Source: Candidatus Rokuibacteriota bacterium (GTDB taxonomy: Bacteria > Methylomirabilota > Methylomirabilia > Rokubacteriales > CSP1-6). Taken from it: 64,000 nt of DNA. This document shows, piece after piece, positions 40,228-50,265 of the stretch (its first letter is position 1; each line of letters starts with the position of its first letter). The notes beneath the pieces were generated by a model. It was given only the letters and a program-made list of their open reading frames with translations. It made no database searches and had not been told where the DNA came from. Position numbers and translations under genes: made by a program. Location: contig JACPIQ010000086.1 in NCBI GenBank assembly GCA_016188005.1, positions 1 through 64,000 on the forward strand, given 5' to 3'.

Positions 40228-40718
40228 GGCCTCTGCCGCACCTGCCTGCCTGGGAACACGGGCACGAGACGCGCCTTGGTCACCAGGTGGCGCGGCAGCA
40301 TGCTCGTCTCCCCCTGGGCGCCCTCCACCCTCAGCTCCGCGGCTGTGACGCCCACCAGCTTGCCGGAGAACTCGGTACGCCCCCCCACGGGCTCGCGCAC
40401 CCAGCACCGCACTTCCTTGCCGATGGCCCAGGCGAGCTCGCGGTCCTTCCGCAGCTCGCGGTCGAGCCCTGGCGAGGACACCTCCAAGTCGTACGCCTCC
40501 GGGATCAGCCCCGAGACGTCCAGCACGTCCCCGGCCTCGTGGCTGAGACGCTGGCACTCGCCGACGGTGACACCGCCGGACCGGTCCACGAACAGCCTGA
40601 GCACCCATCGCCGGCCTTCCCTGCGCCAGTCGGCATCCACCAGGGACAGCCCGTGCGCCTGCACCACCGGGAGCAAGACAGTCTCGATGCGCTCGAGGCG
40701 GCCTGCCGGGTCGCTCAC
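40224..40718 (-). CDS. rimP: Ribosome maturation factor RimP
   Basis: RimP assists 30S maturation. The 164-residue protein has the family features LSLVDADWRREGRRWVLRLF, GGVTVGECQRLSHEAGDVLD and EVSSPGLDRELRKDREL. GTG 40718 is the start. It is the first gene after an intrinsic terminator that ends only 26 nt upstream, so how this operon is transcribed is a real question. Confidence 0.95.
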   Translation of the reverse strand: MSDPAGRLERIETVLLPVVQAHGLSLVDADWRREGRRWVLRLFVDRSGGVTVGECQRLSHEAGDVLDVSGLIPEAYDLEVSSPGLDRELRKDRELAWAIGKEVRCWVREPVGGRTEFSGKLVGVTAAELRVEGAQGETSMLPRHLVTKARLVPVFPGRQVRQRP

Positions 40719-40744
40719 GCCTCATGCCCCCCAGAAACCTTCAG

Positions 40745-40771
40745 AAAAAAAAGTGGGCTTCGCCCACTTTT
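40745..40771 (-). terminator. Intrinsic terminator between proS and rimP
   Basis: AAAAGTGGGC (40749-40758) and GCCCACTTTT (40762-40771) form a perfect 10-bp stem with a 3-nt TTC loop. On the minus strand it is followed by a T-run (complement of the A-tract 40745-40752). It lies 52 nt after the proS stop codon and 27 nt before the rimP start. It is by far the best terminator in the window. Confidence 0.9.
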
Positions 40772-40777
40772 CACAAC

Positions 40778-40807
40778 ACTTTAGCACATGCCCGGGCGCC
40801 CCCGCAA
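40778..40807 (-). promoter_or_regulatory. Weak candidate promoter upstream of rimP, before the terminator
   Basis: TAAAGT (40778-40783) preceded by TGC forms an extended -10 on the minus strand; TTGCGG (40802-40807) is 18 nt upstream. The predicted start lies at about 40771, at the base of the terminator hairpin. If real, rimP-nusA mRNA would begin with this stem-loop. The match is poor at -35. Confidence 0.25.
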
Positions 40808-40822
40808 GGGAGCCCGGCCGGA

Positions 40823-42526
40823 TCAGCCTCGGGATACCTCTCCAGCGACCACCCGGAGGGTTGCCAGCACCTCCGCGCGCGGCACCTTCCGCTCCCGCCG
40901 ACTGGCGCGCTCGCGGATCTCCACTAGCCCCTCCCTGACGAACCCCTGTCCCACGGTCACCCGGATCGGCACGCCCAGCAGATCAGCATCCTTGAACTTC
41001 ACGCCGGCGCGCTCGTCGCGGTCGTCCATCAGCACCTCGAATCCCGCCGCCACCAGCTCCCGGTAGACATCCTCGGCAGCCGCGGCCTGGGCCAGGTCGC
41101 GGGAGGCCACGGGAATCAGGTGGACCTGGAAGGGCGCGATGCTCCACGGCCAGACGATGCCGTCGGCGTCATGGCGCTGCTCGACGGCCGCTGCGGCGAT
41201 GCGCGCCGGCCCGATGCCGTAGGAGCCCATGACGATGGGGTGCTCCCGGCCTTGCTCGTCGAGATAGACGGCCCCCAGGGGGACGGAGTACTTCGTGCCC
41301 AGCTTGAAGATGTTGCCGACCTCGATGACCCGCTCCACCCGGAGCGGGGCGCCGCACGACGGGCACGCCTCGCCCGGCAGGACAGCCTGCAGGTCCGCCC
41401 ACTCGCACTGGAAGTCGCGGCCCGCCACGACGCCGGTGAGGTGGAAGCCCTCCCGGTTGGCGCCGGCCAGGTACGATCCCTGCCGGAGCGACTCGTCGGC
41501 CACGATGCGGGCGACACCGCTGACCTTGACAGGCCCGACGAAGCCCGCCGGGACCCCCAGGTGCTCCCGCACCTCTCCGGCCTGGGCCGGACGGGCCTCC
41601 CCACGGAGCGCGCGCGCCAGCTTGCGCTCGTGCAGCGCGTGGTCGCCCCGCACGAGGGCCAGCACCGGCCCCTCGGGCCCCATGAAGACCAGGGACTTGA
41701 TCGTCAGCGCCGGTTCGATGCCCAGCAGCGCGCAGACCTCGGCAATGGTCCGCGCCTCGGGCGTGGCGACCTCCCCGAGCGTCCAGGCCGGCGCCGGCAC
41801 CGGCGCCGGCAGGCCGCGGGCAAGCTCCACGTTGGCCGCGTAGCCACAGGACCCGCAGAGCGCGACCTCGTCCTCGCCGGCCGCGCTCGGCGCCATGAAC
41901 TCATGCGAGCCCGCCCCCCCCATCATGCCGGGGTCCGAGTCCACCACGGCGTACCGGATGCCGCAGCGGTCGAAGATGCGGCAGTACGCAGCCTTGTGGT
42001 CGTTGTAGGACTTGTCCAGCGCCGCTGGGTCGGGATCGAGGGTATAGGAGTCCTTCATGAGGAACTCGCGGGTCCGCAGCACGCCCGATCGGGGCCGGGC
42101 CTCGTCGCGCTCCTTCGTCTGGATCTGGTACCAGACCTGAGGGAGATCCCGGTAAGAGCGGATCTCGCGCGCCGCGAGCCACGCCACGACCTCCTCGTGA
42201 GTCATGCCGAGACACATGTCCCGCTGGTTGCGGTCCTTGAGCCGGAACATCTCCCCGCCGATGGCCTCCCAGCGGCCCGATTGCTGCCAGATCTCCGCCG
42301 GGTGGAGCACCGGCATGGTCAGCTCCTGCCCCCCGATGGCGTTCATCTCCTCGCGGATGATGGCGGTGACCTTGTTCAGCACGCGCAGGCCGGCGGGCAG
42401 GTACACGTAGATGCCGGCGGCCAGCTGCCGCACCAGCCCCGCCCGCACCATGAGGCGGTGGCTGATGGCCTCGGCGTCGGCCGGATCTTCCCGGAGCGTG
42501 GGAATGAGCGATCGGTGCCAGCGCAT
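40823..42526 (-). CDS. proS: Prolyl-tRNA synthetase
   Basis: A class II aminoacyl-tRNA synthetase, 567 residues, with the bacterial-type architecture: catalytic core (MRWHRSLIPTLREDPADAEA; GMTHEEV; WYQIQTKERDEARPRSGVLR), an inserted YbaK-like editing domain (about 225-400), and a C-terminal anticodon-binding domain. ILRTREFLMKDSYT-like LRTREFLMKDSYTLD is the motif 2 region. It ends 52 nt before the intrinsic terminator at 40745-40771. Confidence 0.96.
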   Translation of the reverse strand: MRWHRSLIPTLREDPADAEAISHRLMVRAGLVRQLAAGIYVYLPAGLRVLNKVTAIIREEMNAIGGQELTMPVLHPAEIWQQSGRWEAIGGEMFRLKDRNQRDMCLGMTHEEVVAWLAAREIRSYRDLPQVWYQIQTKERDEARPRSGVLRTREFLMKDSYTLDPDPAALDKSYNDHKAAYCRIFDRCGIRYAVVDSDPGMMGGAGSHEFMAPSAAGEDEVALCGSCGYAANVELARGLPAPVPAPAWTLGEVATPEARTIAEVCALLGIEPALTIKSLVFMGPEGPVLALVRGDHALHERKLARALRGEARPAQAGEVREHLGVPAGFVGPVKVSGVARIVADESLRQGSYLAGANREGFHLTGVVAGRDFQCEWADLQAVLPGEACPSCGAPLRVERVIEVGNIFKLGTKYSVPLGAVYLDEQGREHPIVMGSYGIGPARIAAAAVEQRHDADGIVWPWSIAPFQVHLIPVASRDLAQAAAAEDVYRELVAAGFEVLMDDRDERAGVKFKDADLLGVPIRVTVGQGFVREGLVEIRERASRRERKVPRAEVLATLRVVAGEVSRG

Positions 42527-42531
42527 GGAGG

Positions 42532-42864
42532 CTACCGGGCCCCCGGGCGCTTGTTGGGGCCCGCCACGCCAGGGGCGTAGACGAGCCGCGCGACGGGCTG
42601 GCCCCCGAGGATGTGGGACTCGAGGATCTCCGGAAGGTCAGCCTCCTGCACCCCCGCGTACCAGACGTTCTCCGGATAGACGATCATCATGGGGCCGTGA
42701 CCGCATTGCGAGAAGCACCCGGCCTTGTTGATCCTGACCTCCGTCCGCTTCCCGGCCGCGGCCACGCCCGCGCGCAGAACCTGGACGTACCGCTCCACGT
42801 CGCCCTGGGTGGGGCAGGTCTCCCCGGAGGTGCAGACGAACACGTGGCGCTCGAACTGCCCCAC
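42532..42864 (-). CDS. Thioredoxin-like [2Fe-2S] ferredoxin
   Basis: The 110-residue protein has the spacing of thioredoxin-fold 2Fe-2S ferredoxins: HVFVCTSGETCPTQGD (two Cys) and INKAGCFSQCGHGPMMIVYP (two Cys), followed by WYAGVQ. It is cytoplasmic. GTG 42864 is used. The gene sits between ispG, whose product carries [4Fe-4S], and proS. It could be an electron carrier for IspG or an Fe-S sensor; the adjacency suggests but does not prove this. Confidence 0.86.
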   Translation of the reverse strand: MGQFERHVFVCTSGETCPTQGDVERYVQVLRAGVAAAGKRTEVRINKAGCFSQCGHGPMMIVYPENVWYAGVQEADLPEILESHILGGQPVARLVYAPGVAGPNKRPGAR

Positions 42865-42872
42865 GGCCGTCC

Positions 42873-43961
42873 CTACCCGCCGGCGGGATGCGCCGCGCGG
42901 CGTTCGGCCAGGAAGCGGTCCACTTCCTCGCGCATGGCCGCCACGATCTCCGCCTCCGGCACCTTCCGGATCACCTGGCCCTCCCGGAAGATGAGCCCGA
43001 TGCCGCGCCCTCCTGCCACGCCGATATCGGCGGCACGCGCCTCCCCGGGGCCGTTGACCTCGCACCCCATCACGGCGATGTGGATCTCCTCGTCGAGCCC
43101 TCTGAACTCCTCCTCCACCTGGCGCGCCAGGCTCACGAGGTCCACGTCCGCGCGCCCGCACGACGGGCAGGCCACGAAGGTGAGCCCGCCCTGACGCAGG
43201 CCGAGCGCCTTGAGGATGTCGATGCCGACCCGCACCTCCTCGGTCGGGTCGGCAGACAGGGAGACCCGGATCGTGTCGCCGATCCCCTCGGCCAGGAGCG
43301 TGCCGATGCCCACGGCGGACTTGATGGTGCCCACCCCCGGCGTCCCCGCCTCCGTGACCCCGAGGTGGAAGGGGTACTCCACCTGGTCGGCCAGCAGCCG
43401 GTAGGCCTCGATCATCATGGCCGGGTCGGAGGCCTTCAGGGAGATCTTCATCTCGGGGTAGTTGCAGTCCTCCAGGATGCGGATGTGCCGGAGGGCGGAC
43501 TCCACGATGCCCTGGGCCGTGGCCCCACCGTGCCGGGCCAGGAGGTCCTTCTCGAGAGAGCCTCCGTTGACGCCAATGCGGATGGGGATCCTCCGTTCCT
43601 TGGCAGCGGCGACCACCTCCATCACGATCGGCTTGCCCCCGATGTTGCCGGGGTTGAGCCGAAGCCCGTCCACACCCTGGGCGAGCGCCATGAGCGCGAG
43701 CCGGTAGTTGAAGTGGATGTCGGCGACGAGCGGGATGCGGATCTGCCGTCGGATCTCACCCAGCTTCTCCGCCGCCTCCTTGACCGGCACGGCGCAGCGG
43801 ACGATGTCGCAGCCGGCGGCCTCTAGCGCCCAGATCTGGAGCAGCGTGGCCTGGACGTCGCGGGTGTCGGTCTTGGTCATGGACTGGACGGTGACGGGGG
43901 CGTCGCCCCCCACCCTGAGCCCGCCCAGCTGGATCTGCCTGGTCTTGCGCCGTTCGAACAT
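42873..43961 (-). CDS. ispG: 4-hydroxy-3-methylbut-2-enyl diphosphate synthase (flavodoxin/ferredoxin type)
   Basis: IspG converts MEcPP to HMBPP in the MEP isoprenoid pathway. The 362-residue protein has VTVQSMTKTDTRDV near the start, the GLRLNPGNIGGK strand, and the C-terminal Fe-S binding cysteines in FVACPSCGRAD and AVMGCEVNGPGEA, which ligate the catalytic [4Fe-4S] cluster. The ATG at 43961 is chosen over 44036 because homology starts at MFERRKTRQIQL. Genes dxr and ispG are both in this stretch, with rseP between them. Confidence 0.95.
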   Translation of the reverse strand: MFERRKTRQIQLGGLRVGGDAPVTVQSMTKTDTRDVQATLLQIWALEAAGCDIVRCAVPVKEAAEKLGEIRRQIRIPLVADIHFNYRLALMALAQGVDGLRLNPGNIGGKPIVMEVVAAAKERRIPIRIGVNGGSLEKDLLARHGGATAQGIVESALRHIRILEDCNYPEMKISLKASDPAMMIEAYRLLADQVEYPFHLGVTEAGTPGVGTIKSAVGIGTLLAEGIGDTIRVSLSADPTEEVRVGIDILKALGLRQGGLTFVACPSCGRADVDLVSLARQVEEEFRGLDEEIHIAVMGCEVNGPGEARAADIGVAGGRGIGLIFREGQVIRKVPEAEIVAAMREEVDRFLAERRAAHPAGG

Positions 43962-44013
43962 GGACCGCGCTCCCCCCGCGCCGCCGGGCTCCCTCGACAC
44001 CCGGACCGGACGC

Positions 44014-45375
44014 TCAGCGGAAGAACTTGAAGACATCGATGCGCGCCAGGTCGTTGTACACCGCGAACACCATCAGGAGCATGAGCAGGGCGAAGCCCAC
44101 CTGTTGCGCCACCTCCCGCTTGCGCAGGGACAGCGGGCGTCCCAGGACCGCTTCGCACGCGAAGAAGAGCAGGTGTCCGCCGTCGAGCATGGGCACCGGC
44201 AGGAGGTTCAGCAGCGCCAGGTTGACGCTGATCACCGCGGTGAAGAACGCCAGGCTCGGCAGCCCCTGGCGCGCCTGCTCGCCGGCCGCCACCGCGATCT
44301 GGATCGGGCCGCCGATGTTGGAGCGGTCGATCTGGCCCAGGACGATCTTGTAGAGCCCCACCGCCGTCAGCGCGGTCACCTCGGCGGTGCGGCTCACGCC
44401 CTCCCAGACCGCCACCAGGGGGTTGGAGCGCAGGTGGACCCCCGTGGGCGCCGGGGAGATTCCGATGCGTCCGACCTCCACCTCCTTGCCGTCGGGGCCG
44501 CGATCCTTGACGGCGGCCGGCACGACCGAGACCGCGAGGGTCTCCTGGCCGCGGCGTACCTCGAGCCGTGTGGACTGGCCCGCCCGCTTGTAGATCGTCT
44601 CGGCCAGATCGTCCCAGGACAGGACCGGCTTTCCCTCGGCGGCGGTCACGGTGTCGCCCGGTCTGAGGCCGGCCTTGGCGGCCGGGTAGCCGGCGATCAC
44701 ATCGCCGATGGTGGCGGGCGTGAAGGGGCGAGCCCCGAGATCCCACGCCTGACGCTCGTCCCCGAACAGGTCGCGGGTGGTGACGCGCGAGGGCGTCAGC
44801 GTGACCGTTCGCTCGCCGCCGGGGCCCGCAACCGTGAGGGCCATGGGGCGCCCGGCTCCGTCCTGGACCACGCGCAGCACCTCGTGCCAGTACTGCACCC
44901 GCTGGCCGTCCACGGCCACCATGCGTTCTCCGAGCCGGAGCCCGGCCCGCGCGGCGGGCCCGTCCTCGGCCACGCGCCCGAGCACGGCGGGGAAGACGGG
45001 CCGTCCGACCACCATGAACACCACGGCGAAGATCACCGCCGCCAGCACGAAGTTCATGCCAGGTCCCGCGAACACGATGCCGAAGCGCGCGACCAGCGGC
45101 TTCAGGTGGAAGGACTTGGCGGGGTCGACCAGCTCCCCCTTGCCGCCCTCCAGCGGGTTCTCGTCGTCCCCCATCATCTTCACGTAGCCGCCCATGGGGA
45201 CGGCGGAGAGGCAGTACTCGGTCTCCTTGCCCTTGATGCGCCAGAGCACCGGACCGAACCCGATGGAGAAGCGCTCCACCCCCACGCCGCAGAGCCGTGC
45301 CACGATGAAGTGACCGAGCTCGTGGATCAGAATCAGGACCCCGATCACCACCACGAACGCCAGGAGCGTCGTCAT
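44014..45375 (-). CDS. rseP: Site-2 intramembrane metalloprotease RseP
   Basis: RseP cleaves transmembrane anti-sigma factors and signal-peptide remnants within the membrane. The 453-residue protein has HELGH (18-22) in the first membrane segment, the distal NLLPVPMLDGGHLLFFACEA metal-binding aspartate, and two central PDZ domains (about 125-300). Typical gene order with dxr and cdsA is conserved. The ATG at 45375 overlaps the dxr stop. Confidence 0.95.
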   Translation of the reverse strand: MTTLLAFVVVIGVLILIHELGHFIVARLCGVGVERFSIGFGPVLWRIKGKETEYCLSAVPMGGYVKMMGDDENPLEGGKGELVDPAKSFHLKPLVARFGIVFAGPGMNFVLAAVIFAVVFMVVGRPVFPAVLGRVAEDGPAARAGLRLGERMVAVDGQRVQYWHEVLRVVQDGAGRPMALTVAGPGGERTVTLTPSRVTTRDLFGDERQAWDLGARPFTPATIGDVIAGYPAAKAGLRPGDTVTAAEGKPVLSWDDLAETIYKRAGQSTRLEVRRGQETLAVSVVPAAVKDRGPDGKEVEVGRIGISPAPTGVHLRSNPLVAVWEGVSRTAEVTALTAVGLYKIVLGQIDRSNIGGPIQIAVAAGEQARQGLPSLAFFTAVISVNLALLNLLPVPMLDGGHLLFFACEAVLGRPLSLRKREVAQQVGFALLMLLMVFAVYNDLARIDVFKFFR

Positions 45376-46577
45376 CGCCCGGCCCATCCGTCGGCGAGCG
45401 CCGCGGGGGCGGCGGGCCCCCGGCCGGCGGGCAACCACTCCCCCACGCGGCGGCGGGTCTCGGCGTCCGCCTCGACGCATGCCTCGACGCTCGTGAGCCC
45501 CCGGCCCGGCACGCGCGCGAGGGCCTCCTCGATCAGCGCGGAGATCCGGGAGAATGCGAGGCGCCCGTCCAGGAAGGCGGCCACGGCCACCTCGTTGGCG
45601 GCGTTCAGGATGGCCGGGGCGCAGTCGCCGTCCCGGAGCGCCTGGCGCGCCAGCCCAAGGCACGGGAAGCGCTCGAGGTCGGGCGCCTCGAAGGTCAGCT
45701 CGCCGACGCGCGTGAGGTCGAGCCGCTCGGATGCTCCGGGCAGACGGGTCGGGTAGCTCAGGGCGTAGAGAATGGGAATGCCCATGTCGGCCACCCCGAG
45801 CTGGGCGAGCACCGAGCCGTCCACGTACTCCACCATCGAGTGGACGATGGACTGCGGGTGCACGATCACCTGCACCTGCTCCGGCGCAAGGTCGAAGAGC
45901 CACCGCGCCTCGATGACCTCGAGGCCCTTGTTCATGAGGGTGGCCGAGTCGACCGTGATCTTGGCTCCCATCTTCCACGTCGGGTGCTTGAGGGCCTCGG
46001 CTACCGTCACGCGAGCCAGGTCGGCCTTCGGCCGCCGGCGGAAGGGCCCGCCGGAGGCGGTGAGCAGGATGCGGGACACCTCCGCGCGGTTGTGCCCCGC
46101 GAGACACTGGAAGATGGCGCTGTGCTCGGAGTCGACGGGCAGGAGGGGTACCCGCCGCTCCCGCGCCGCGCGGGTCATGAGGGGGCCCGCCATGACGAGC
46201 GTTTCCTTGTTGGCAAGCGCGATGGCCTTGCCCGACTGGATGGCGGCCATGGTCGGCAGGAGCCCTGCTCCGCCCACGATGGCGGAGAGGACCACGTCGG
46301 CCTCGACCTGCGTCACCAGCGTCACGAGCCCCGAGGGACCCGAGAGGATCTCCGGGCGGGGCCGCGGCAGCGCGCGCGCCACCTGGTCCATGGCCCGGGC
46401 ATCGGTGAGTGCCAGCGCCCGCGGCCGGTGCTTCAGGCAGAGGTCGGCGACCAGCTCGGGGTTGGACCCCCGGGCCGCGAGCCCCTCCACGCGGAACTCC
46501 GCCGGGAACTGGTCCACGAGCTCGAGCGTGCGCCGCCCGATGGAGCCCGTCGCGCCCAGAAGGATGATGCGCTTCAT
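45372..46577 (-). CDS. dxr: 1-deoxy-D-xylulose 5-phosphate reductoisomerase
   Basis: Dxr converts DXP to MEP, the committed MEP pathway step and the fosmidomycin target. The 401-residue protein has the NADPH loop ILLGATGSIGRRTLELVDQF and the metal/substrate region LLPVDSEHSAIFQCLAG, plus ANKETLVMAG. The ATG at 46577 overlaps the cdsA stop. Confidence 0.97.
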   Translation of the reverse strand: MKRIILLGATGSIGRRTLELVDQFPAEFRVEGLAARGSNPELVADLCLKHRPRALALTDARAMDQVARALPRPRPEILSGPSGLVTLVTQVEADVVLSAIVGGAGLLPTMAAIQSGKAIALANKETLVMAGPLMTRAARERRVPLLPVDSEHSAIFQCLAGHNRAEVSRILLTASGGPFRRRPKADLARVTVAEALKHPTWKMGAKITVDSATLMNKGLEVIEARWLFDLAPEQVQVIVHPQSIVHSMVEYVDGSVLAQLGVADMGIPILYALSYPTRLPGASERLDLTRVGELTFEAPDLERFPCLGLARQALRDGDCAPAILNAANEVAVAAFLDGRLAFSRISALIEEALARVPGRGLTSVEACVEADAETRRRVGEWLPAGRGPAAPAALADGWAGR

Positions 46578-47443
46578 GCGCCCGGAAGCTTCCCGTGGGC
46601 GACGTAGTAGAAGAGCACGGGGGCGTTGAAGAGCAGGCTGTCCACGCGATCCAGCATGCCACCATGCCCCGGGATGACATGCCCCGTGTCCTTGGTGCCA
46701 ACGCTCCGCTTGAGGGCTGACTCCACGAGGTCGCCCAGCTGGCCGGCGACGCCCAGCAGCACGCCCACGGTCACGGCCTCGCGAGGCGTGAGCGCCCCGA
46801 AGAACCACGCCCGGGCCGCCAGCGCCGCCAGCACCGAGACCGCCAGCTGGGCCACGGCCCCCTCCACCGTCTTGTTGGGGCTGATCACCGGCGCCAGCCT
46901 CCGCCTCCCCACGGCCGAACCGACGAGATAGGCGGCGGTCTCCCCGAGCCACGTCACCCACACGAGCAGCAGCACCCATTCCGTGCCGGCCTCCAGATCC
47001 CGCAGCCAGAAGCCGTAGCCGAGCAGCCAGTTCACGTAGCAGATTCCGAACAGGGTCACGGCCGCCGGCTGCCAGTCGATCCGGGCCCCGTCGCGTCCCC
47101 GGAGCGACGCGGTGAGGACGGCCAGGAGCACAGCGGTGAGCGCGAGCCGCTCGGACATGGGCAGGGCGAAGCTGGCGGTGACGAGCACGCCGCCCGCCAG
47201 CCCGAGAAGCCGGAAGCTGCGGACTCCCGCCCGCTCGAACATCCCGGTGAACTCCCATTGGCCCAGGCCCGAGACGAGCACGATCAGCACGCCGAAGAGC
47301 CACACCGGCCCGACCACCACGACGGCCACGAACAGCGGCAGCAGGACGAGCGTGCTCAGGACGCGCTTGGCGAGGGCCACCCGGCGTGTCTCGCCGGTTC
47401 CCTGCACCTCGCTCCGGAGCGGCAAGTCGTGGGCGCGGGCCAT
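46574..47443 (-). CDS. cdsA: Phosphatidate cytidylyltransferase
   Basis: CdsA makes CDP-diacylglycerol. The 289-residue membrane protein has about seven hydrophobic segments and the C-terminal signature SVGTKDTGHVIPGHGGMLDR-V-D-S. Its ATG overlaps the uppS TAA by one base, so uppS-cdsA-dxr-rseP are tightly coupled. Confidence 0.96.
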   Translation of the reverse strand: MARAHDLPLRSEVQGTGETRRVALAKRVLSTLVLLPLFVAVVVVGPVWLFGVLIVLVSGLGQWEFTGMFERAGVRSFRLLGLAGGVLVTASFALPMSERLALTAVLLAVLTASLRGRDGARIDWQPAAVTLFGICYVNWLLGYGFWLRDLEAGTEWVLLLVWVTWLGETAAYLVGSAVGRRRLAPVISPNKTVEGAVAQLAVSVLAALAARAWFFGALTPREAVTVGVLLGVAGQLGDLVESALKRSVGTKDTGHVIPGHGGMLDRVDSLLFNAPVLFYYVAHGKLPGA

Positions 47444-48225
47444 TACACCCGACCGAAGCGCCGGTGCCGGCGCTGGAACTCGGCGACGGCCAGGCAGAGG
47501 TCGCGGGGGCCGAAATCGGGCCAGAGCGTCGGGGTCACCAACAGCTCCGTGTACGCGATCTGCCAGAGGAGGAAGTTGGACACCCGCATCTCGCCGCCGG
47601 TACGGATGAGCAGATCGGGGTCCGGCACGCCCTCGGTGTACAGCGCCCGCGAGAGCCGCGCCTCGTCGATCTCCTCGGGCCTGAGCGCGCCCGAGCGGAC
47701 GTCCTCGGCGAGCCGCCGTGCGGCATCCACCAGCTCGTCGCGCCCGCCGTAGTTCAGGGCCATCACCAGGGTGAGCCCCGTGTTGGCGGCGGTCGCCTGC
47801 ACGAGCCTGTCGATGGGCCGCCGCACCGCGGAAGGGACGCCGTTGGGGCGACCGATGACGCGAAAGCGGACGTTCCGGGCCATGAGCTCCGGGAGCTCCC
47901 GCCCGATGTTGCGCTCCAGGATACTCATCAGCGTCGACACCTCGGCGACGGGACGGTTCCAGTTCTCCGACGAGAAGGCGTAGAGCGTGACGAACTCGAT
48001 GCCGAGCTCGCCCGCCGCGCGCACGATCTCGCGGACGACCTTGACGCCCTGGCGGTGGCCCGCCACGCGGGGCAGTCCGCGCCGCGTGGCCCAGCGGCCG
48101 TTGCCGTCCATGATGATCGCCACGTGGCGGGGAAGGGAGCGGGCCAGCACCTGCTCCCGGAGCTCCTTGTCGGCCAGAAGGGAGAGCTCCGCCGGGCGGG
48201 CGCCTGTTCCGGGGGTCAACGCCAT
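47443..48225 (-). CDS. uppS: Isoprenyl transferase (undecaprenyl diphosphate synthase)
   Basis: UppS condenses IPP units onto FPP to make the C55 lipid carrier for peptidoglycan and glycans. The 260-residue cis-prenyltransferase has HVAIIMDGNGRWATRRGLPR with the catalytic aspartate, the LYAFSSENWNRP motif, and TGGEMRVSNFLLWQIAYTEL. The ATG at 48225 is preferred to a TTG at 48234. Confidence 0.96.
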   Translation of the reverse strand: MALTPGTGARPAELSLLADKELREQVLARSLPRHVAIIMDGNGRWATRRGLPRVAGHRQGVKVVREIVRAAGELGIEFVTLYAFSSENWNRPVAEVSTLMSILERNIGRELPELMARNVRFRVIGRPNGVPSAVRRPIDRLVQATAANTGLTLVMALNYGGRDELVDAARRLAEDVRSGALRPEEIDEARLSRALYTEGVPDPDLLIRTGGEMRVSNFLLWQIAYTELLVTPTLWPDFGPRDLCLAVAEFQRRHRRFGRV

Positions 48226-48306
48226 GGCCCTCAAGTGTACCTGAGGGGCGGGCCCCCTTCCACGAAAATCAGGGCGAGAGCCTGGGCAGGCGCCCCGGGA
48301 ACACGC

Positions 48307-48864
48307 CTAGATGGTCAGGATTTCCTGCTCCTTCTTCCTGGCCAGCTCGTCGACCTTGGTGGTGAACTTATCGGTGGTCTTCTGGATCACGTCGTGACCG
48401 CGCCGCTCCTCGTCCTGGGAGACCTTCTTGTCCTTGGCCAGCCCCTTGAGCTTGTCGTTGGCCTCCCGGCGGACGTTGCGGATCGCCACGCGCGCGTCCT
48501 CGGCCAGCTTGCCCACGGTCCGGGCGAGCTGCCTCCTCCGCTCCTCGGTGAGCGACGGCATGCTCAACCGGATCACCTTGCCGTCGCTGGCCGGGGTCAC
48601 CCCGAGGTCGGACTTGAGGATGGCGCGCTCGATGGCGCTGATCTGCGAGGCGTCCCACGGCTGGATGAGGAGCGTCTTGGGATCGGGCACGGACACGGAG
48701 GCCATCTGGTTGATCGGGGTGGGCGTGCCGTAGGAATCCACCCGCAGGGTATCCAGCAGGGCCGTGTTGGCCCGGCCGGTCCGCACGCCGGCGAATTCGC
48801 GCCCGAGCAGGTCCACCGCCGCTTGCATGCGGGCTTCCGTGTCCTTGAGCAGGGCATCGTGCAT
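48307..48864 (-). CDS. frr: Ribosome recycling factor
   Basis: RRF splits post-termination ribosomes with EF-G. The 185-residue protein is full length and contains MQAAVDLLGREFAGVRTGRA, ILIQPWD-like LLIQPWDASQISAIERAILK and RLSMPSLTEERRRQLARTVG. It lies 6 nt downstream of pyrH and 81 nt upstream of uppS. Confidence 0.97.
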   Translation of the reverse strand: MHDALLKDTEARMQAAVDLLGREFAGVRTGRANTALLDTLRVDSYGTPTPINQMASVSVPDPKTLLIQPWDASQISAIERAILKSDLGVTPASDGKVIRLSMPSLTEERRRQLARTVGKLAEDARVAIRNVRREANDKLKGLAKDKKVSQDEERRGHDVIQKTTDKFTTKVDELARKKEQEILTI

Positions 48865-48870
48865 GGTCCG

Positions 48871-50225
<1,355 letters not shown>

Positions 50226-50265
50226 GCGGGCCGCTCTCCTTGTTCGCGTGTGCCGCTTCGCCGGC

